From Bacteroidota bacterium (GTDB taxonomy: Bacteria; Bacteroidota; Bacteroidia; B-17B0; Aurantibacillaceae), in assembly GCA_021323535.1 (NCBI GenBank), contig JAJONO010000035.1, positions 1-64,000 on the forward strand: DNA of 64,000 nt. Direction: 5' to 3'. Both the position numbers and the translations under genes were made by a program. Below are positions 33,769-42,804 of the stretch, one piece after another (within the stretch, counting starts at the first letter, position 1; each line of letters opens with the position of its first letter). The notes below the pieces were generated by a model. The model saw only the letters and a program-made list of their open reading frames with translations, was not told where the DNA came from and searched no databases.

Positions 33769-34635
33769 ATGAAAAAATCCATTGAACAAATCATTTCTGC
33801 TCCGGCGCCTCACATGGTGGGCGATGGATTCAGAGTACATAATTTCTTTCCGGGCAATCACGATATCCGTCGTATGAGTCCCTTCTTTCTGGTAGATTAT
33901 GGTTCTAAGATCGAATTTAATCCGAGCGAGCATCAGCGAGGTGTTGGCGTGCATCCTCACCGTGGTTTTGAAACCGTAACGTTAGCCTATCATGGAAAAG
34001 TGGCGCATCACGATAGTGGCGGTAACAGCGGCGTTATTGAAGAAGGTGGCGTTCAGTGGATGACGGCCGGAAGCGGAGTGTTGCATAAAGAATATCATGA
34101 AAAAGAATTCAGCAAAAAAGGCGGCACGTTTCAGATGGCGCAGTTATGGGTGAACCTTCCTGCAAAATATAAAATGACAAAACCAAAATACCAGGGATTT
34201 ACTCAACAGGAATTATCAAAATATGAAGTTCCGGGAAATGGAGGAGTAATAGAAGTGGTAGCTGGTGAGTTTAATGGTGTAAAAGGACCGGCCAGTACTT
34301 TTTCTCCTGTGAATTTATTTAATGCACGATTAAATAAAGGAGCCAGGTTGAATATGGAACTTCCTGAGAATTTTAATACATCTATCATTGTTATTGAAGG
34401 GACCGCAACTGTGAATGGTAAAACTGCGAAAACAGATGAACTCCTTCTCTTTAAAAACGATGGCACAGAAATTGAAATTGAAGCAAATGAGAATGCAGTT
34501 CTTCTTGTTATGAGCGGCGAACCGATCAACGAACCAATCGTACCTTATGGACCTTTCTTAATGAACTCCAAGGAAGAAATCATGCAGGCCTATGACGATT
34601 TTCATAAAGGGAAATTCGGGGTACTGGAAGATTAA
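33769..34635 (+). CDS. Pirin-family protein
   Basis: A 288-aa bicupin. The N-terminal cupin has FHRHPHRGFETVTLAYHG-like metal ligands (here VGVHPHRGFETVTLAYHGKVAHHDSGG) and the VQWMTAGSGVLHKEYHE segment; the C-terminal cupin has PVNLFNARLNKGARLNMELPENFNTSIIVIEGTATVNG. Pirins may act as quercetin dioxygenases or redox-responsive regulators. The gene is monocistronic: TAAAATTG, one base off TAnnTTTG, ends 4 nt before the ATG. Confidence 0.88.
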   Translation: MKKSIEQIISAPAPHMVGDGFRVHNFFPGNHDIRRMSPFFLVDYGSKIEFNPSEHQRGVGVHPHRGFETVTLAYHGKVAHHDSGGNSGVIEEGGVQWMTAGSGVLHKEYHEKEFSKKGGTFQMAQLWVNLPAKYKMTKPKYQGFTQQELSKYEVPGNGGVIEVVAGEFNGVKGPASTFSPVNLFNARLNKGARLNMELPENFNTSIIVIEGTATVNGKTAKTDELLLFKNDGTEIEIEANENAVLLVMSGEPINEPIVPYGPFLMNSKEEIMQAYDDFHKGKFGVLED

Positions 34636-34699
34636 AGCAGGTATTATCCGACAGAAACCACAAAGTACGTAATTAATATTTCTGAATTTCAATAAGGCA

Positions 34700-36451
34700 T
34701 TACTCCAACTTCACCTCATTAAATTTCTCCGGGTCAAATAAATCTTTGCTCAACTCCTTGGGGAATTTAATATCGAAGTATTTTTCTGTCATGTTTACGA
34801 TACCATTTTGTTTGAACACAACACGTGTTGCCACCCAATTATTTTCTATGCTTTTATAATCTGTAAAAATGCAATCGTTGATGCCTTTGCCTTGTTTGTA
34901 AACCAATCGTACCATGTAAAAACGTTCAGCGTCTATCCACACCTGGTTACTGGTAGAATCGTTCTTAGTAGCACCAACAACGAATACTTTTCTTCCTTCA
35001 AAAATATCTTCGCGAACTAATTTTAAATTGTATCCAAGCGAATCAAGAATATGGGTGGTTTCATAAGGCTTCAGAAAATAAACGTCAAATGCGGCGAGAC
35101 AGAGATCATGGATTTTTGGTTTGCTCACCATTTTTTCATTTTCTTTAAAACCGTACACCATGTTATTAGCAAAGAGCACACCGTCTTTCGAATCTTTAGT
35201 TTTAAATTTGATCAGTAATTTTCCTGGCGAACTGCTCGCCTCGTGCCACACTTCCATTTTCTCTTCCTTACCGTTCTTAAAGAAACGTGTTTCCTGGCTG
35301 AACGTAAAATTTTTGTACCATCTTCCGCCAGCGTAAGCATTCCTCATAGCGGCGATAGCGTCGTAACCATCGCTGATCACATCTTTATTTTTACTGACAA
35401 TGGCGCCAATAGCAATCGCTATTTTTTCACCGTTTGGTTTGGTAACGATCCTTATTTTATTTGTAGCGGGCCCCATATAACTTTTCCCCCAGGTTTTTCC
35501 GCCGTCAAAAGTTTCAAATCCTGTTGGAACTGCGCCAACCCATCCATGTTTTTCATCCATGAAAGCGATCCCGAATTCTCTTACACTGATATCGTTCACT
35601 AACGGAATTTCTTTCCAGGTGTTTCCTCCGTCTGTTGTTTTGGCGACATAACGTTGACTTGAAGTTTTTACTGTATCGTAACTTTGAACTGTTACATAAC
35701 CCACTTTTGGCGAAGGAAAAGAACATTTCCATGTGATCTCATACGGACGTTTACTCTCGTATTTCTTGTTCCAGGTTTTTCCACCATCGTTTGTCATTAT
35801 AATAAGAGCATGATTTTTATCGAGTTCGGTATTGCTTGCCGCGCAGATAATTCCTTCTTTCAGATTAAAGAATTTAATATCGAGAATGTAAGAGCAGTTT
35901 ATATTCATGTCCTGCGAAACAAAGGTGTTTCCGTTATCGTGGCTTGTCATTATAAATGCGGGACTTCCAACTCTTCCGCCTGCGAATACATGAATTTTTT
36001 TGTCAAGGTTCCCCGAATTGATAATGGGTTCCCTGTAAATATCAAGAGCGCATAAACCTTTTACTGTGGGGCCCTTATACGAAACAGCAGTCCAGGTATT
36101 GCCTCCATCAGTTGTTTTATAAAGCGGAACCGTATCAGTAACACCAGGAAAATAATCGGTGCCAATATTTCCGGCAAAACCAACAAGACTATCGGCAAAA
36201 GCAATGCATCTGAAAAAAGTTCCTTTCTGCTCAAAGCATAATTTCCAGTCCGTGCCTCCATTAACAGTTCTGTAAATTTTTCCGCTCCCATTACAATACC
36301 AGCCCACGCGGTCATTCAGAAAATAAATATCGTCCTGTTTACCTTTGTATTCATCGGTTTTTAACTGTTGCCAATAAGGTTTTGTTTTTATTACCTGCGC
36401 CTGTATAAGGAAACACAAAAACGAAAATGAAACAAGAAAATAGTTTTTCAT
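34700..36451 (-). CDS. Exported Ycf48-like beta-propeller protein
   Basis: From the ATG at 36451 the product is 583 aa with signal peptide MKNYFLVSFSFLCFLIQAQ. Residues 20-340 contain repeats with the BNR/Ycf48 signature DGGNTW or DGGKTW (NGGTDWKLCF, DGGNTWTAVSYKG, NDGGKTWNKKYES, DGGNTWKEIPL, DGGKTWGKSY), a beta-propeller. A C-terminal region of unknown fold follows. The frame is open for 22 more codons upstream, but they span a promoter element, so I chose the downstream ATG. No T9SS domain is evident; it is probably periplasmic or surface-attached by other means. Confidence 0.75.
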   Translation of the reverse strand: MKNYFLVSFSFLCFLIQAQVIKTKPYWQQLKTDEYKGKQDDIYFLNDRVGWYCNGSGKIYRTVNGGTDWKLCFEQKGTFFRCIAFADSLVGFAGNIGTDYFPGVTDTVPLYKTTDGGNTWTAVSYKGPTVKGLCALDIYREPIINSGNLDKKIHVFAGGRVGSPAFIMTSHDNGNTFVSQDMNINCSYILDIKFFNLKEGIICAASNTELDKNHALIIMTNDGGKTWNKKYESKRPYEITWKCSFPSPKVGYVTVQSYDTVKTSSQRYVAKTTDGGNTWKEIPLVNDISVREFGIAFMDEKHGWVGAVPTGFETFDGGKTWGKSYMGPATNKIRIVTKPNGEKIAIAIGAIVSKNKDVISDGYDAIAAMRNAYAGGRWYKNFTFSQETRFFKNGKEEKMEVWHEASSSPGKLLIKFKTKDSKDGVLFANNMVYGFKENEKMVSKPKIHDLCLAAFDVYFLKPYETTHILDSLGYNLKLVREDIFEGRKVFVVGATKNDSTSNQVWIDAERFYMVRLVYKQGKGINDCIFTDYKSIENNWVATRVVFKQNGIVNMTEKYFDIKFPKELSKDLFDPEKFNEVKLE

Positions 36452-36490
36452 TGGAGATATTTTTCCGAAAATTAAATAAATAGCCCCTTG

Positions 36491-36498
36491 CAAAATTA
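36491..36498 (-). promoter_or_regulatory. -7 element (TAATTTTG) upstream of the Ycf48-like gene
   Basis: On the reverse strand, TAATTTTG matches TAnnTTTG about 39 nt before the chosen ATG. Because this lies within the longer open frame, it supports the shorter start. Confidence 0.45.
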
Positions 36499-36514
36499 AC
36501 ATTGGGATAAACGG

Positions 36515-36548
36515 CAAAAAAAATCCCGGAGTGTTTAATTCCGGGATT
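36515..36548 (-). terminator. Rho-independent terminator of the M43 protease gene
   Basis: On the reverse strand, AATCCCGGA-ATTAAACAC-TCCGGGATT is a 9-bp stem followed by eight T residues. It lies beyond an intergenic palindrome downstream of the protease stop. Confidence 0.75.
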
Positions 36549-36570
36549 CAATATTATCTATTTCTTTCAA

Positions 36571-36643
36571 CCGCGATTTCGCAGATTTTCACAGATATAT
36601 TCTGATTAATTTATCAATCTGCGTGAGTCTGTGTAATCTGCGG
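36571..36643. repeat. Intergenic palindrome (CGCAGATT family)
   Basis: CCGCGATTTCGCAGATTTTC...CAGAT on the left and TCTGCGTGAGTCTGTGTAATCTGCGG on the right are roughly complementary over about 26 nt. The segment at 3027-3078 (CACGCAGATTACATGG) is a relative. It sits between the protease stop and its terminator. Confidence 0.5.
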
Positions 36644-36658
36644 CTTAAGTCGACAAGC

Positions 36659-38758
36659 TTATTCAATAACCAGCTTCTTGCTCATCTTAGCGCCATTAAC
36701 GCTCAGGTTCACAAAATAAATTCCTTTGGCAAGAGTATTGTTTTTATTAATGTTTACTGATTGTTCGCCACCGGTGAAATTATATTCTGAAGCTGGAACT
36801 ACATTTCTTCCTAAAACATCGATCACATCAATTTTTACATTGGCAGGATCATTCAGTTTAAATTTAACTGTAGCTTCTCCTTTTGCAGGATTAGGATATA
36901 AAACGAATTGGAAATTTTTTGTGAGCTCATTCATACCAATGCTGCTTGATCCTGAAAAATTAATATCGTCAAGGTAGAAATTGTTTCCGTTACCCGCCGC
37001 TGTATTTTCCTGGAATGAAAAACGTACCCATACGGTTGGGGCTCCTGAAAAGATCGACCATGATGGATAATCATTTAATTTAATATGTTTCCATTGTGAT
37101 AGAGTAGGCACAAACGGAGAAGAGGTTGTTCCACCCGAACCGCTGGCTAATTGTGAAGTAGAAGGATTGTAAATGGTGGTCCAGTTTCCGCCGCAATCTT
37201 TAGACGCCTCTACTTTAAACACATCGTTATGGGTAGCGCTCTGGCGAGCATAAGCATATTCGAAAGTTAAAGTATCGTTAGGGTCATTTAAATTAACAGT
37301 GATCATTTGCAGATAATCGATTGCTCCGGCAGGGTTTGTACTACCGTCGATGAAATAAGAATTATTTCCGGTTTTAGCAGAGGAGTTTGTCAGGGCCCAG
37401 GTAACACCAGCATCAGGATTGGTTATCTGCCAGGTTGAAGGAAGTCCGCCTTCAAAACTTTCTGAGTAAGGAGATGTTGCAATACTTCCTGCGTTTAAAA
37501 CTGTTACAACAACCTGCGCTGTATTGCTTCCGCTTGCCGTAATTGCTTCACAAACAACCGTTGTTTGTCCTGGTGTATTAAACGTTACAACGGCGTTGTT
37601 AGCACCGGCGTTAGCAATGGTGGCGCCGTTATTAGCGGTCCACGAATAGGTCGACGGATTTGTGTTTGATGTGTACGAAATAATAGTTAAAGTATTTCCC
37701 GAACATACAGTAGCTGCGGGAGTAGCCGCAACGTACACCATTGGAATACAATTGGTGGCCGGATTGGTAATACCTGTATTGGAAAGATTACTGGGAGTGG
37801 ATAGATTATTTCTACCTGCAACAGAACTGTTGAGCGCGTTCTGCATGCGAATAGCCTGCCCTTGCGTATACATTCTGCAGCAATACGAGTAATCCATGTA
37901 ATTCTGTAAATTTTCCGGAGTACCAGGGTTACAAATGTCTGAATTAGCCAGAGCGCAGCTGGTATATCCTTTCGTAACAGGAGTATCGCTTACACCTTCA
38001 TCGCCACAGGCAACACCAGGCTGATTAGTTCCGCCCCAAACGTGAGGTAAATTTAACCAGTGACCAACTTCGTGCGTTAAAGCCCGCGACAAACCTACGT
38101 TACCGGTACCAATGCTTCCAACATAAGTGCTCAGGATCACAATAGCATCCTGTGCGGCAGGAACACCAGAGCCCGGAAGGTAAGTATATCCGGCTGCTCC
38201 GCTTGAAATGGATTTAACAACATAAATATTCAGATAATTCTGGCGAGGCCATGAATAAGCATAATGTAAAAGGTTTCCTGAAACCCAATCAGTTTTTGTA
38301 TCGTAATGCCTTATGATTCCATTGGTACAATTACCACTTGGGTCCCTCTTTGCAAGACGAAATTCAATTTGAGCGTTACCAATAATGTTCTTAAAAGGAG
38401 TAACAACAACGGCAGTATCCTGGTTAAGTTTTTGAAAATCTCTGCTAAGGATGTTAACGGCATCAATTACCTGCGCGTCTGAAATGTTTTCAGAACCTCC
38501 GGTGTGCATGATATGAAACACCACCGGTATTGTATAAATGGCAACAGCCGAGGTGGATTTGTTCTGATATGACCCGTTCTTAAAAAGCTGCTTATCAAGG
38601 CTTTCCGCAGCGTTTTGTTGCTGTTCGAATTGTTGCTTTAAATCGGGATGCTGGCTGAACCACTCGTTCATGGCTTCAGTTGAACTACAGGGATTAATTT
38701 CCTGGGCAAATGATGTAACCGAAACTAAAATGGCGGCAGATAAAAGTAATTTACGCAT
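36659..38758 (-). CDS. Exported M43-family metalloprotease with T9SS sorting domain
   Basis: From the ATG at 38758 the product is 699 aa with signal peptide MRKLLLSAAILVSVTSFAQ. The peptidase domain carries HEVGHWLNLPH (residues 229-239; His229, Glu230, His233, third ligand His239), preceded by YLNIYVVKSISSGAAGYTYLPG and followed by LQNYMDYSYCCRMYTQGQAIRMQ with a Met-turn. This is the M43 (cytophagalysin/pappalysin) pattern. Ig/PKD-like and MAM-like regions follow (LPSTWQITNPDAGVTWAL...), then a type A T9SS sorting domain (FQFVLYPNPAKGEATVKFKL..., LAKGIYFVNLSVNGAKMSKKLVIE). A longer open frame upstream includes a promoter box and is rejected. Confidence 0.88.
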   Translation of the reverse strand: MRKLLLSAAILVSVTSFAQEINPCSSTEAMNEWFSQHPDLKQQFEQQQNAAESLDKQLFKNGSYQNKSTSAVAIYTIPVVFHIMHTGGSENISDAQVIDAVNILSRDFQKLNQDTAVVVTPFKNIIGNAQIEFRLAKRDPSGNCTNGIIRHYDTKTDWVSGNLLHYAYSWPRQNYLNIYVVKSISSGAAGYTYLPGSGVPAAQDAIVILSTYVGSIGTGNVGLSRALTHEVGHWLNLPHVWGGTNQPGVACGDEGVSDTPVTKGYTSCALANSDICNPGTPENLQNYMDYSYCCRMYTQGQAIRMQNALNSSVAGRNNLSTPSNLSNTGITNPATNCIPMVYVAATPAATVCSGNTLTIISYTSNTNPSTYSWTANNGATIANAGANNAVVTFNTPGQTTVVCEAITASGSNTAQVVVTVLNAGSIATSPYSESFEGGLPSTWQITNPDAGVTWALTNSSAKTGNNSYFIDGSTNPAGAIDYLQMITVNLNDPNDTLTFEYAYARQSATHNDVFKVEASKDCGGNWTTIYNPSTSQLASGSGGTTSSPFVPTLSQWKHIKLNDYPSWSIFSGAPTVWVRFSFQENTAAGNGNNFYLDDINFSGSSSIGMNELTKNFQFVLYPNPAKGEATVKFKLNDPANVKIDVIDVLGRNVVPASEYNFTGGEQSVNINKNNTLAKGIYFVNLSVNGAKMSKKLVIE

Positions 38759-38781
38759 TATTGTGTTTTTTTGATTAGTAT

Positions 38782-38789
38782 CAAATATA
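38782..38789 (-). promoter_or_regulatory. -7 element (TATATTTG) of the M43 protease gene
   Basis: On the reverse strand, TATATTTG matches TAnnTTTG about 23 nt before the chosen ATG at 38758, inside the longer open frame, and so supports the shorter start. Confidence 0.5.
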
Positions 38790-38857
38790 AGCAAAAAAAA
38801 GTAGGTTTCAAGGCGTAAAATAAATGTAATATATTTTAATGATTTCACTCAATCTGT

Positions 38858-38865
38858 TATATTTG
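38858..38865 (+). promoter_or_regulatory. -7 element (TATATTTG) of the E1 gene
   Basis: TATATTTG ends at 38865. The ATG at 38867 would lie at or before the predicted transcription start, whereas the ATG at 38882 is 16 nt downstream. This favours the second ATG as the real start. Confidence 0.45.
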
Positions 38866-38881
38866 TATGTTAAGGTACACT

Positions 38882-41290
38882 ATGGGAAAACAAGATAGCG
38901 CAACTAAAGCAAGCAATTTAAGCTTCGACGATTTCAAGAGAATTGTCCTGGCTGATTACCGTCTTATCAATGAAAGCCGTCAGGCTAGTCTTTTAGGCAG
39001 AAAGGAAGTCCTTACAGGAAAAGCCAAATTCGGAATTTTCGGAGATGGGAAAGAACTTGCACAGGTGGCTCTCAGTAAAGTTTTCAAAAACGGGGATTTC
39101 AGAAGCGGGTACTATCGCGATCAAACATTCATGTTCGCTATCGGAGCACTGGATCTTCAACAATGGTTTGCCGGATTGTATGCTCACACCGATATTTCTT
39201 ACGAGCCAATGAGCGCCGGAAGACAAATGGGCGGGCACTTCGGAACACACAGTCTTAACCCCGATGGATCTTTTAAATCGCTTGTCGACCAGAAAAATTC
39301 AAGCAGCGATATTTCTCCTACAGGTTCACAAATGCCACGCTTACTTGGCCTCGCATATGCTTCTCATTTCTATCGCGTCAATAAAGATTTACATACCGAA
39401 CCATATACGAAATTCAGTAATAAAGGAAACGAAGTTGCTTTCGGAACCATTGGCGACGCTTCTACAAGCGAAGGACTTTTCTGGGAAACTATTAACGCTG
39501 CAGGGGTGCTACAAGTGCCAATGTTAATTAGTGTATGGGACGACGGACACGGGATCTCTGTTCCGAAAAAATATCAAACCACTAAGGAAAGCATCAGCGA
39601 AGTGCTGAAAGGTTTCCAGAGAGAAAACGGTGGAAAAGGCTACGAAATATTCAAAACAAAAGGATGGGATTATGCTCACCTCTGTGAAACTTATGAAAAA
39701 GCGGTAAAAGTTTGTCGCGAAGAACATATTCCTGTTCTGGTTCATGTAGAAGAAGTAACACAGCCACAGGGACACAGTACCAGCGGATCGCACGAGCGGT
39801 ACAAAAGCAAGGAACGCTTACAGTGGGAACTTGATTTTGATTGCATCAAACAAATGCGCGAGTGGATCATTCAGAACGCTCTCGCCAATGATGAAGAGTT
39901 AAACAAAATTGAAGAAGACGCTAAGGAAATAGTTAAGAACGCTAAGAGCGCTGCCTGGACAGATTACCTTCAACCAATAAAATCAGAAGTAGCTGAAGTA
40001 TGTTCTTACTTCGAAGAATTAGGAACAGAAGAAACACTTTCTGTAAAAAAAGAATTGCAATCCATAAAAGAACCCATTCGTAAAGACATTCACACGGCTG
40101 TGAAGAGTGTATTACGTTTTACTGCAGGAAACGATTCTGCGGGAAGACAAAAACTTATCGATTGGCTCCGTCTTGCACGCATTGAAAACGACGAACGTTA
40201 TAGCTCGTATTTGTATTCTCAATCATCGCAGCAGGTTTCTAATATTCACCCGAACGATGTAGTTTACAACGATGATAAAACATGCGACGGCCGCGAAATT
40301 TTACGCGACAACTTTGACGCTATCCTCAAAAAATATCCTGAAGTCATTATTTTCGGAGAAGACTCCGGTAAGATCGGTGGCGTTAACCAGGGTCTTGAAG
40401 GGTTACAATTAAAATACGGCGAGCATCGCGTGTTTGATACAGGTATTCGTGAAGCTACCATTATGGGACAAGCCATTGGTTTAGCTATGAGAGGAATTCG
40501 TCCGATCGCTGAAATTCAATATCTCGATTATTTACTTTACGCGCTCCAGTTAATGAGCGACGATCTTGCAACTGTTCAATGGAGAACAAAAGGAATGCAG
40601 AAAGCGCCTGTTATTATTCGCACACGTGGTCACCGTTTAGAAGGTGTATGGCACAGTGGTTCTCCAATGGGAATGATCGTTCATGCCTGCCGTGGAATTA
40701 ATATCTGCGTTCCGAGAAACATGACTGTTGCATCGGGATTCTACAATACATTGATAGAAGCGGATGAGCCCGCGCTGGTTATTGAACCATTGAACGCTTA
40801 CCGTTTAAAAGAAAAACAACCTGCCAATTTTGGTGAATACAAAGTTGCTTTGGGAATTCCTGAAGTAATGAATTACGGAACAGATCTTACGCTTGTAACT
40901 TACGGAAGCAGCGTTCGTGTTGCGCAGGAAGCTATCAAACATTTAGAGAAGTTTGGAATTTCAGTAGAACTAATCGATTTGCAGACACTTATTCCATTTG
41001 ATGTAAAACACAGCCTCGTTGAATCGGTGAAGAAAACTAACCGCCTTATTGTACTTGATGAAGATGTACCAGGTGGAGCGAGTGCTTACATTTTACAGAA
41101 AATTGTAGAAGAGCAGGGAGGATACAGGTTCCTTGACTCGGCGCCGTTAACCATTGCATCCAAAGAACACCGTCCTGCATACGGAAGCGATGGCGATTAC
41201 TTCAGTAAACCCAATGCCGATGATGTGTTTGATGTGGTTTATAATTTAATGCACGAAACAGATCCGGATAAATACCCTAAAATTTATTAA
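38882..41290 (+). CDS. Fused alpha/beta E1 of a 2-oxoacid dehydrogenase complex
   Basis: About 802 aa from the ATG at 38882 (an upstream ATG at 38867 adds five residues). The N-terminal half is the alpha subunit: DRETF-like segment RDQTFMF, MSAGRQMGGHFG, and the thiamine-diphosphate site GDASTSEGLFWETINAAGVLQVPMLISVWDDGHGISVP. The C-terminal half is the beta subunit: VIIFGEDSGKIGGVNQGLEGLQLKYGEHRVFDTGIREATIMGQAIGLA, RTRGHRLEGVWHSGSPMGMIVHACRGINICVPRNM. Such fused E1s decarboxylate branched-chain (or pyruvate-like) 2-oxoacids and pass the acyl group to E2. E2 and E3 are not in the window, so substrate choice is uncertain. Confidence 0.88.
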   Translation: MGKQDSATKASNLSFDDFKRIVLADYRLINESRQASLLGRKEVLTGKAKFGIFGDGKELAQVALSKVFKNGDFRSGYYRDQTFMFAIGALDLQQWFAGLYAHTDISYEPMSAGRQMGGHFGTHSLNPDGSFKSLVDQKNSSSDISPTGSQMPRLLGLAYASHFYRVNKDLHTEPYTKFSNKGNEVAFGTIGDASTSEGLFWETINAAGVLQVPMLISVWDDGHGISVPKKYQTTKESISEVLKGFQRENGGKGYEIFKTKGWDYAHLCETYEKAVKVCREEHIPVLVHVEEVTQPQGHSTSGSHERYKSKERLQWELDFDCIKQMREWIIQNALANDEELNKIEEDAKEIVKNAKSAAWTDYLQPIKSEVAEVCSYFEELGTEETLSVKKELQSIKEPIRKDIHTAVKSVLRFTAGNDSAGRQKLIDWLRLARIENDERYSSYLYSQSSQQVSNIHPNDVVYNDDKTCDGREILRDNFDAILKKYPEVIIFGEDSGKIGGVNQGLEGLQLKYGEHRVFDTGIREATIMGQAIGLAMRGIRPIAEIQYLDYLLYALQLMSDDLATVQWRTKGMQKAPVIIRTRGHRLEGVWHSGSPMGMIVHACRGINICVPRNMTVASGFYNTLIEADEPALVIEPLNAYRLKEKQPANFGEYKVALGIPEVMNYGTDLTLVTYGSSVRVAQEAIKHLEKFGISVELIDLQTLIPFDVKHSLVESVKKTNRLIVLDEDVPGGASAYILQKIVEEQGGYRFLDSAPLTIASKEHRPAYGSDGDYFSKPNADDVFDVVYNLMHETDPDKYPKIY

Positions 41291-41312
41291 TACATTTGAA
41301 GTCTTAAGATAT

Positions 41313-41990
41313 ATGATAAAAAGAGTTTTAATAGTTGCCTCCTTCTTCACTTTACCTTTTGCCGCTGTGTCGCAGGGTGAAAAAGAAGATCCTACTAAAA
41401 TGTTCCGCGACGTGGTTCCGGTTCAGGTGGATCGTTCAAAGTTTGCACCAGCAACGCCGCCAACGCCAACTGTAGAAGCCACTACCGATGCAAAGGGCAA
41501 GAAGAAGAAAAAAGTGGAAGAACCGCCAGTGGAACCGGCACCAGATACACTAAGTCCAATGATCCCTGCGCCTTCTGCAGAGATCGTTAAACGTGCGCAG
41601 AACTGGTACATGGAGAAAAACACAAAATTCACCAAGACGAACGGCTCCAACTCTGGTAAATCGGTTTCGTGTAATGTTCAGTTTGTGTACAAACAAAAAT
41701 TACTCAATCCTGAAAATGACGTGGACGGAAAATTCACAATGGATGTGATTATTGAAGCTAAGGAAGGAAAATACCGTTACACCGTTAAAAACATTAAGCA
41801 CGTTGCCAATAAACAGGGAATGAGTGGTGGAGATATTTACGCGAAAATTCCTGAAGCAGGATCTATGGCTATTACCGACAGAACCTGGAAACATCTTAAG
41901 TCGGACGCTTTTGCCTGCGCTAAAATTGTGATCGACGATTTCAAGGCAAAAATTGCGGAAGAAGTTCCTGATAATAAAGATGAGTGGTAG
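41313..41990 (+). CDS. Exported DUF4468-like protein
   Basis: A 225-aa protein with signal peptide MIKRVLIVASFFTLPFAAVSQ. A Pro/Lys-rich linker follows (PPTPTVEATTDAKGKKKKKVEEPPVEP). The C-terminal domain (RAQNWYMEKNTKFTKTNGSNSGKSVSCNVQFVYKQKLL...DVIIEAKEGKYRYTVKNIKH) matches DUF4468, a Bacteroidota domain with a TBP-like fold and unknown role. It starts 23 nt after the E1 gene and has a strong terminator 20 nt downstream, so it may be co-transcribed with E1. Confidence 0.7.
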   Translation: MIKRVLIVASFFTLPFAAVSQGEKEDPTKMFRDVVPVQVDRSKFAPATPPTPTVEATTDAKGKKKKKVEEPPVEPAPDTLSPMIPAPSAEIVKRAQNWYMEKNTKFTKTNGSNSGKSVSCNVQFVYKQKLLNPENDVDGKFTMDVIIEAKEGKYRYTVKNIKHVANKQGMSGGDIYAKIPEAGSMAITDRTWKHLKSDAFACAKIVIDDFKAKIAEEVPDNKDEW

Positions 41991-42008
41991 ACATTCAATA
42001 AATGAAAT

Positions 42009-42041
42009 AAAAAAGCCTCGTGTAAAACGAGGCTTTTTTAT
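42009..42041. terminator. Bidirectional rho-independent terminator
   Basis: AAAAGCCTCG-TGTAAAA-CGAGGCTTTT is a perfect 10-bp stem flanked by A and T runs, between convergent genes. Confidence 0.85.
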
Positions 42042-42058
42042 TGAGATGAACTTTAATT

Positions 42059-42634
42059 TTATTGTAATTGAAATGTTACACAACCGTCTTTTGTTACTGT
42101 TGTATTCCCGTTCCAGGTTAATACCCCATCGGTTGCTGAAACAGAGTGTGAGCCAACTGTTAAGTTTGCTGTTACACATCCGTTTGCGCCGCAGCCCGGA
42201 TTTGACCCGTAGAATAAGGTAATGGAACCAAGACTAACGTTGTCAACCTTAACTGATATCTGGCTGGCAGATGAGTTGGATGTCCAAACAGTCAGCTTAC
42301 CCGTTGCTGCTTTTACTGTAAATGATTTTGAGATTTCGGAGATCTTTTTTTGTTTGTTCGAAAAAGCTTCAAGTTTTACAGGATAACTTCCCGCTGGTGT
42401 ACTGGCCGGAAGTGTATAATCTACATTCTTTGCTGTGCTTGTTTGGCCGTCGGGAAAAGTCCATTTATAAGTTTTTCCGTCTTGTGATTTATTGGTACAT
42501 TTTACGGTTTCTCCCGAAGTGTATTCTTCTTTATCCATTGTAAAATCGGCAACAGGTTGCTTGTTACAATTTACGAAAATAAGAGCGGAGCTGAAGGCGC
42601 ATAAGCTTAAAAGCGCAGTTGTTTTAATTTGCAT
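42059..42634 (-). CDS. PKD-domain lipoprotein
   Basis: A 191-aa protein with lipobox LIFVNC (Cys22) at the end of the signal peptide, so it should be lipidated. Residues 30-105 form a PKD-like domain (PVADFTMDKEEYTSGETVKCTNKSQDGKTYKWTFPDGQTSTAKNVDYTLPASTPAGSYPVKLEAFSN). A second beta domain follows with a Cys-rich GSNPGCGANGCVTANLTVG segment and a final Cys, probably disulfide-bonded. It is probably surface-exposed. The function is unknown. Confidence 0.7.
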   Translation of the reverse strand: MQIKTTALLSLCAFSSALIFVNCNKQPVADFTMDKEEYTSGETVKCTNKSQDGKTYKWTFPDGQTSTAKNVDYTLPASTPAGSYPVKLEAFSNKQKKISEISKSFTVKAATGKLTVWTSNSSASQISVKVDNVSLGSITLFYGSNPGCGANGCVTANLTVGSHSVSATDGVLTWNGNTTVTKDGCVTFQLQ

Positions 42635-42804
42635 AATAATTTAAGATTAATGGTTGATTGTTTTTGAAACTGGTTGCGAATTTCATAAAACAAAAAACAA
42701 GACAGGAATAAATAACATCTCAAAACCTCACACGAAAATCTTATAACCTGCAGTTGAAAATTTGAAAGTAAAGTGATAGCGAAAGTTCTCCCTGGGACAA
42801 TGAT

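Noticed and set aside
36452-36517. A 22-residue N-terminal extension of the Ycf48-like protein
   Set aside because: It spans a TAATTTTG promoter element and has no signal-peptide-compatible start; the ATG at 36451 begins a clean signal peptide.
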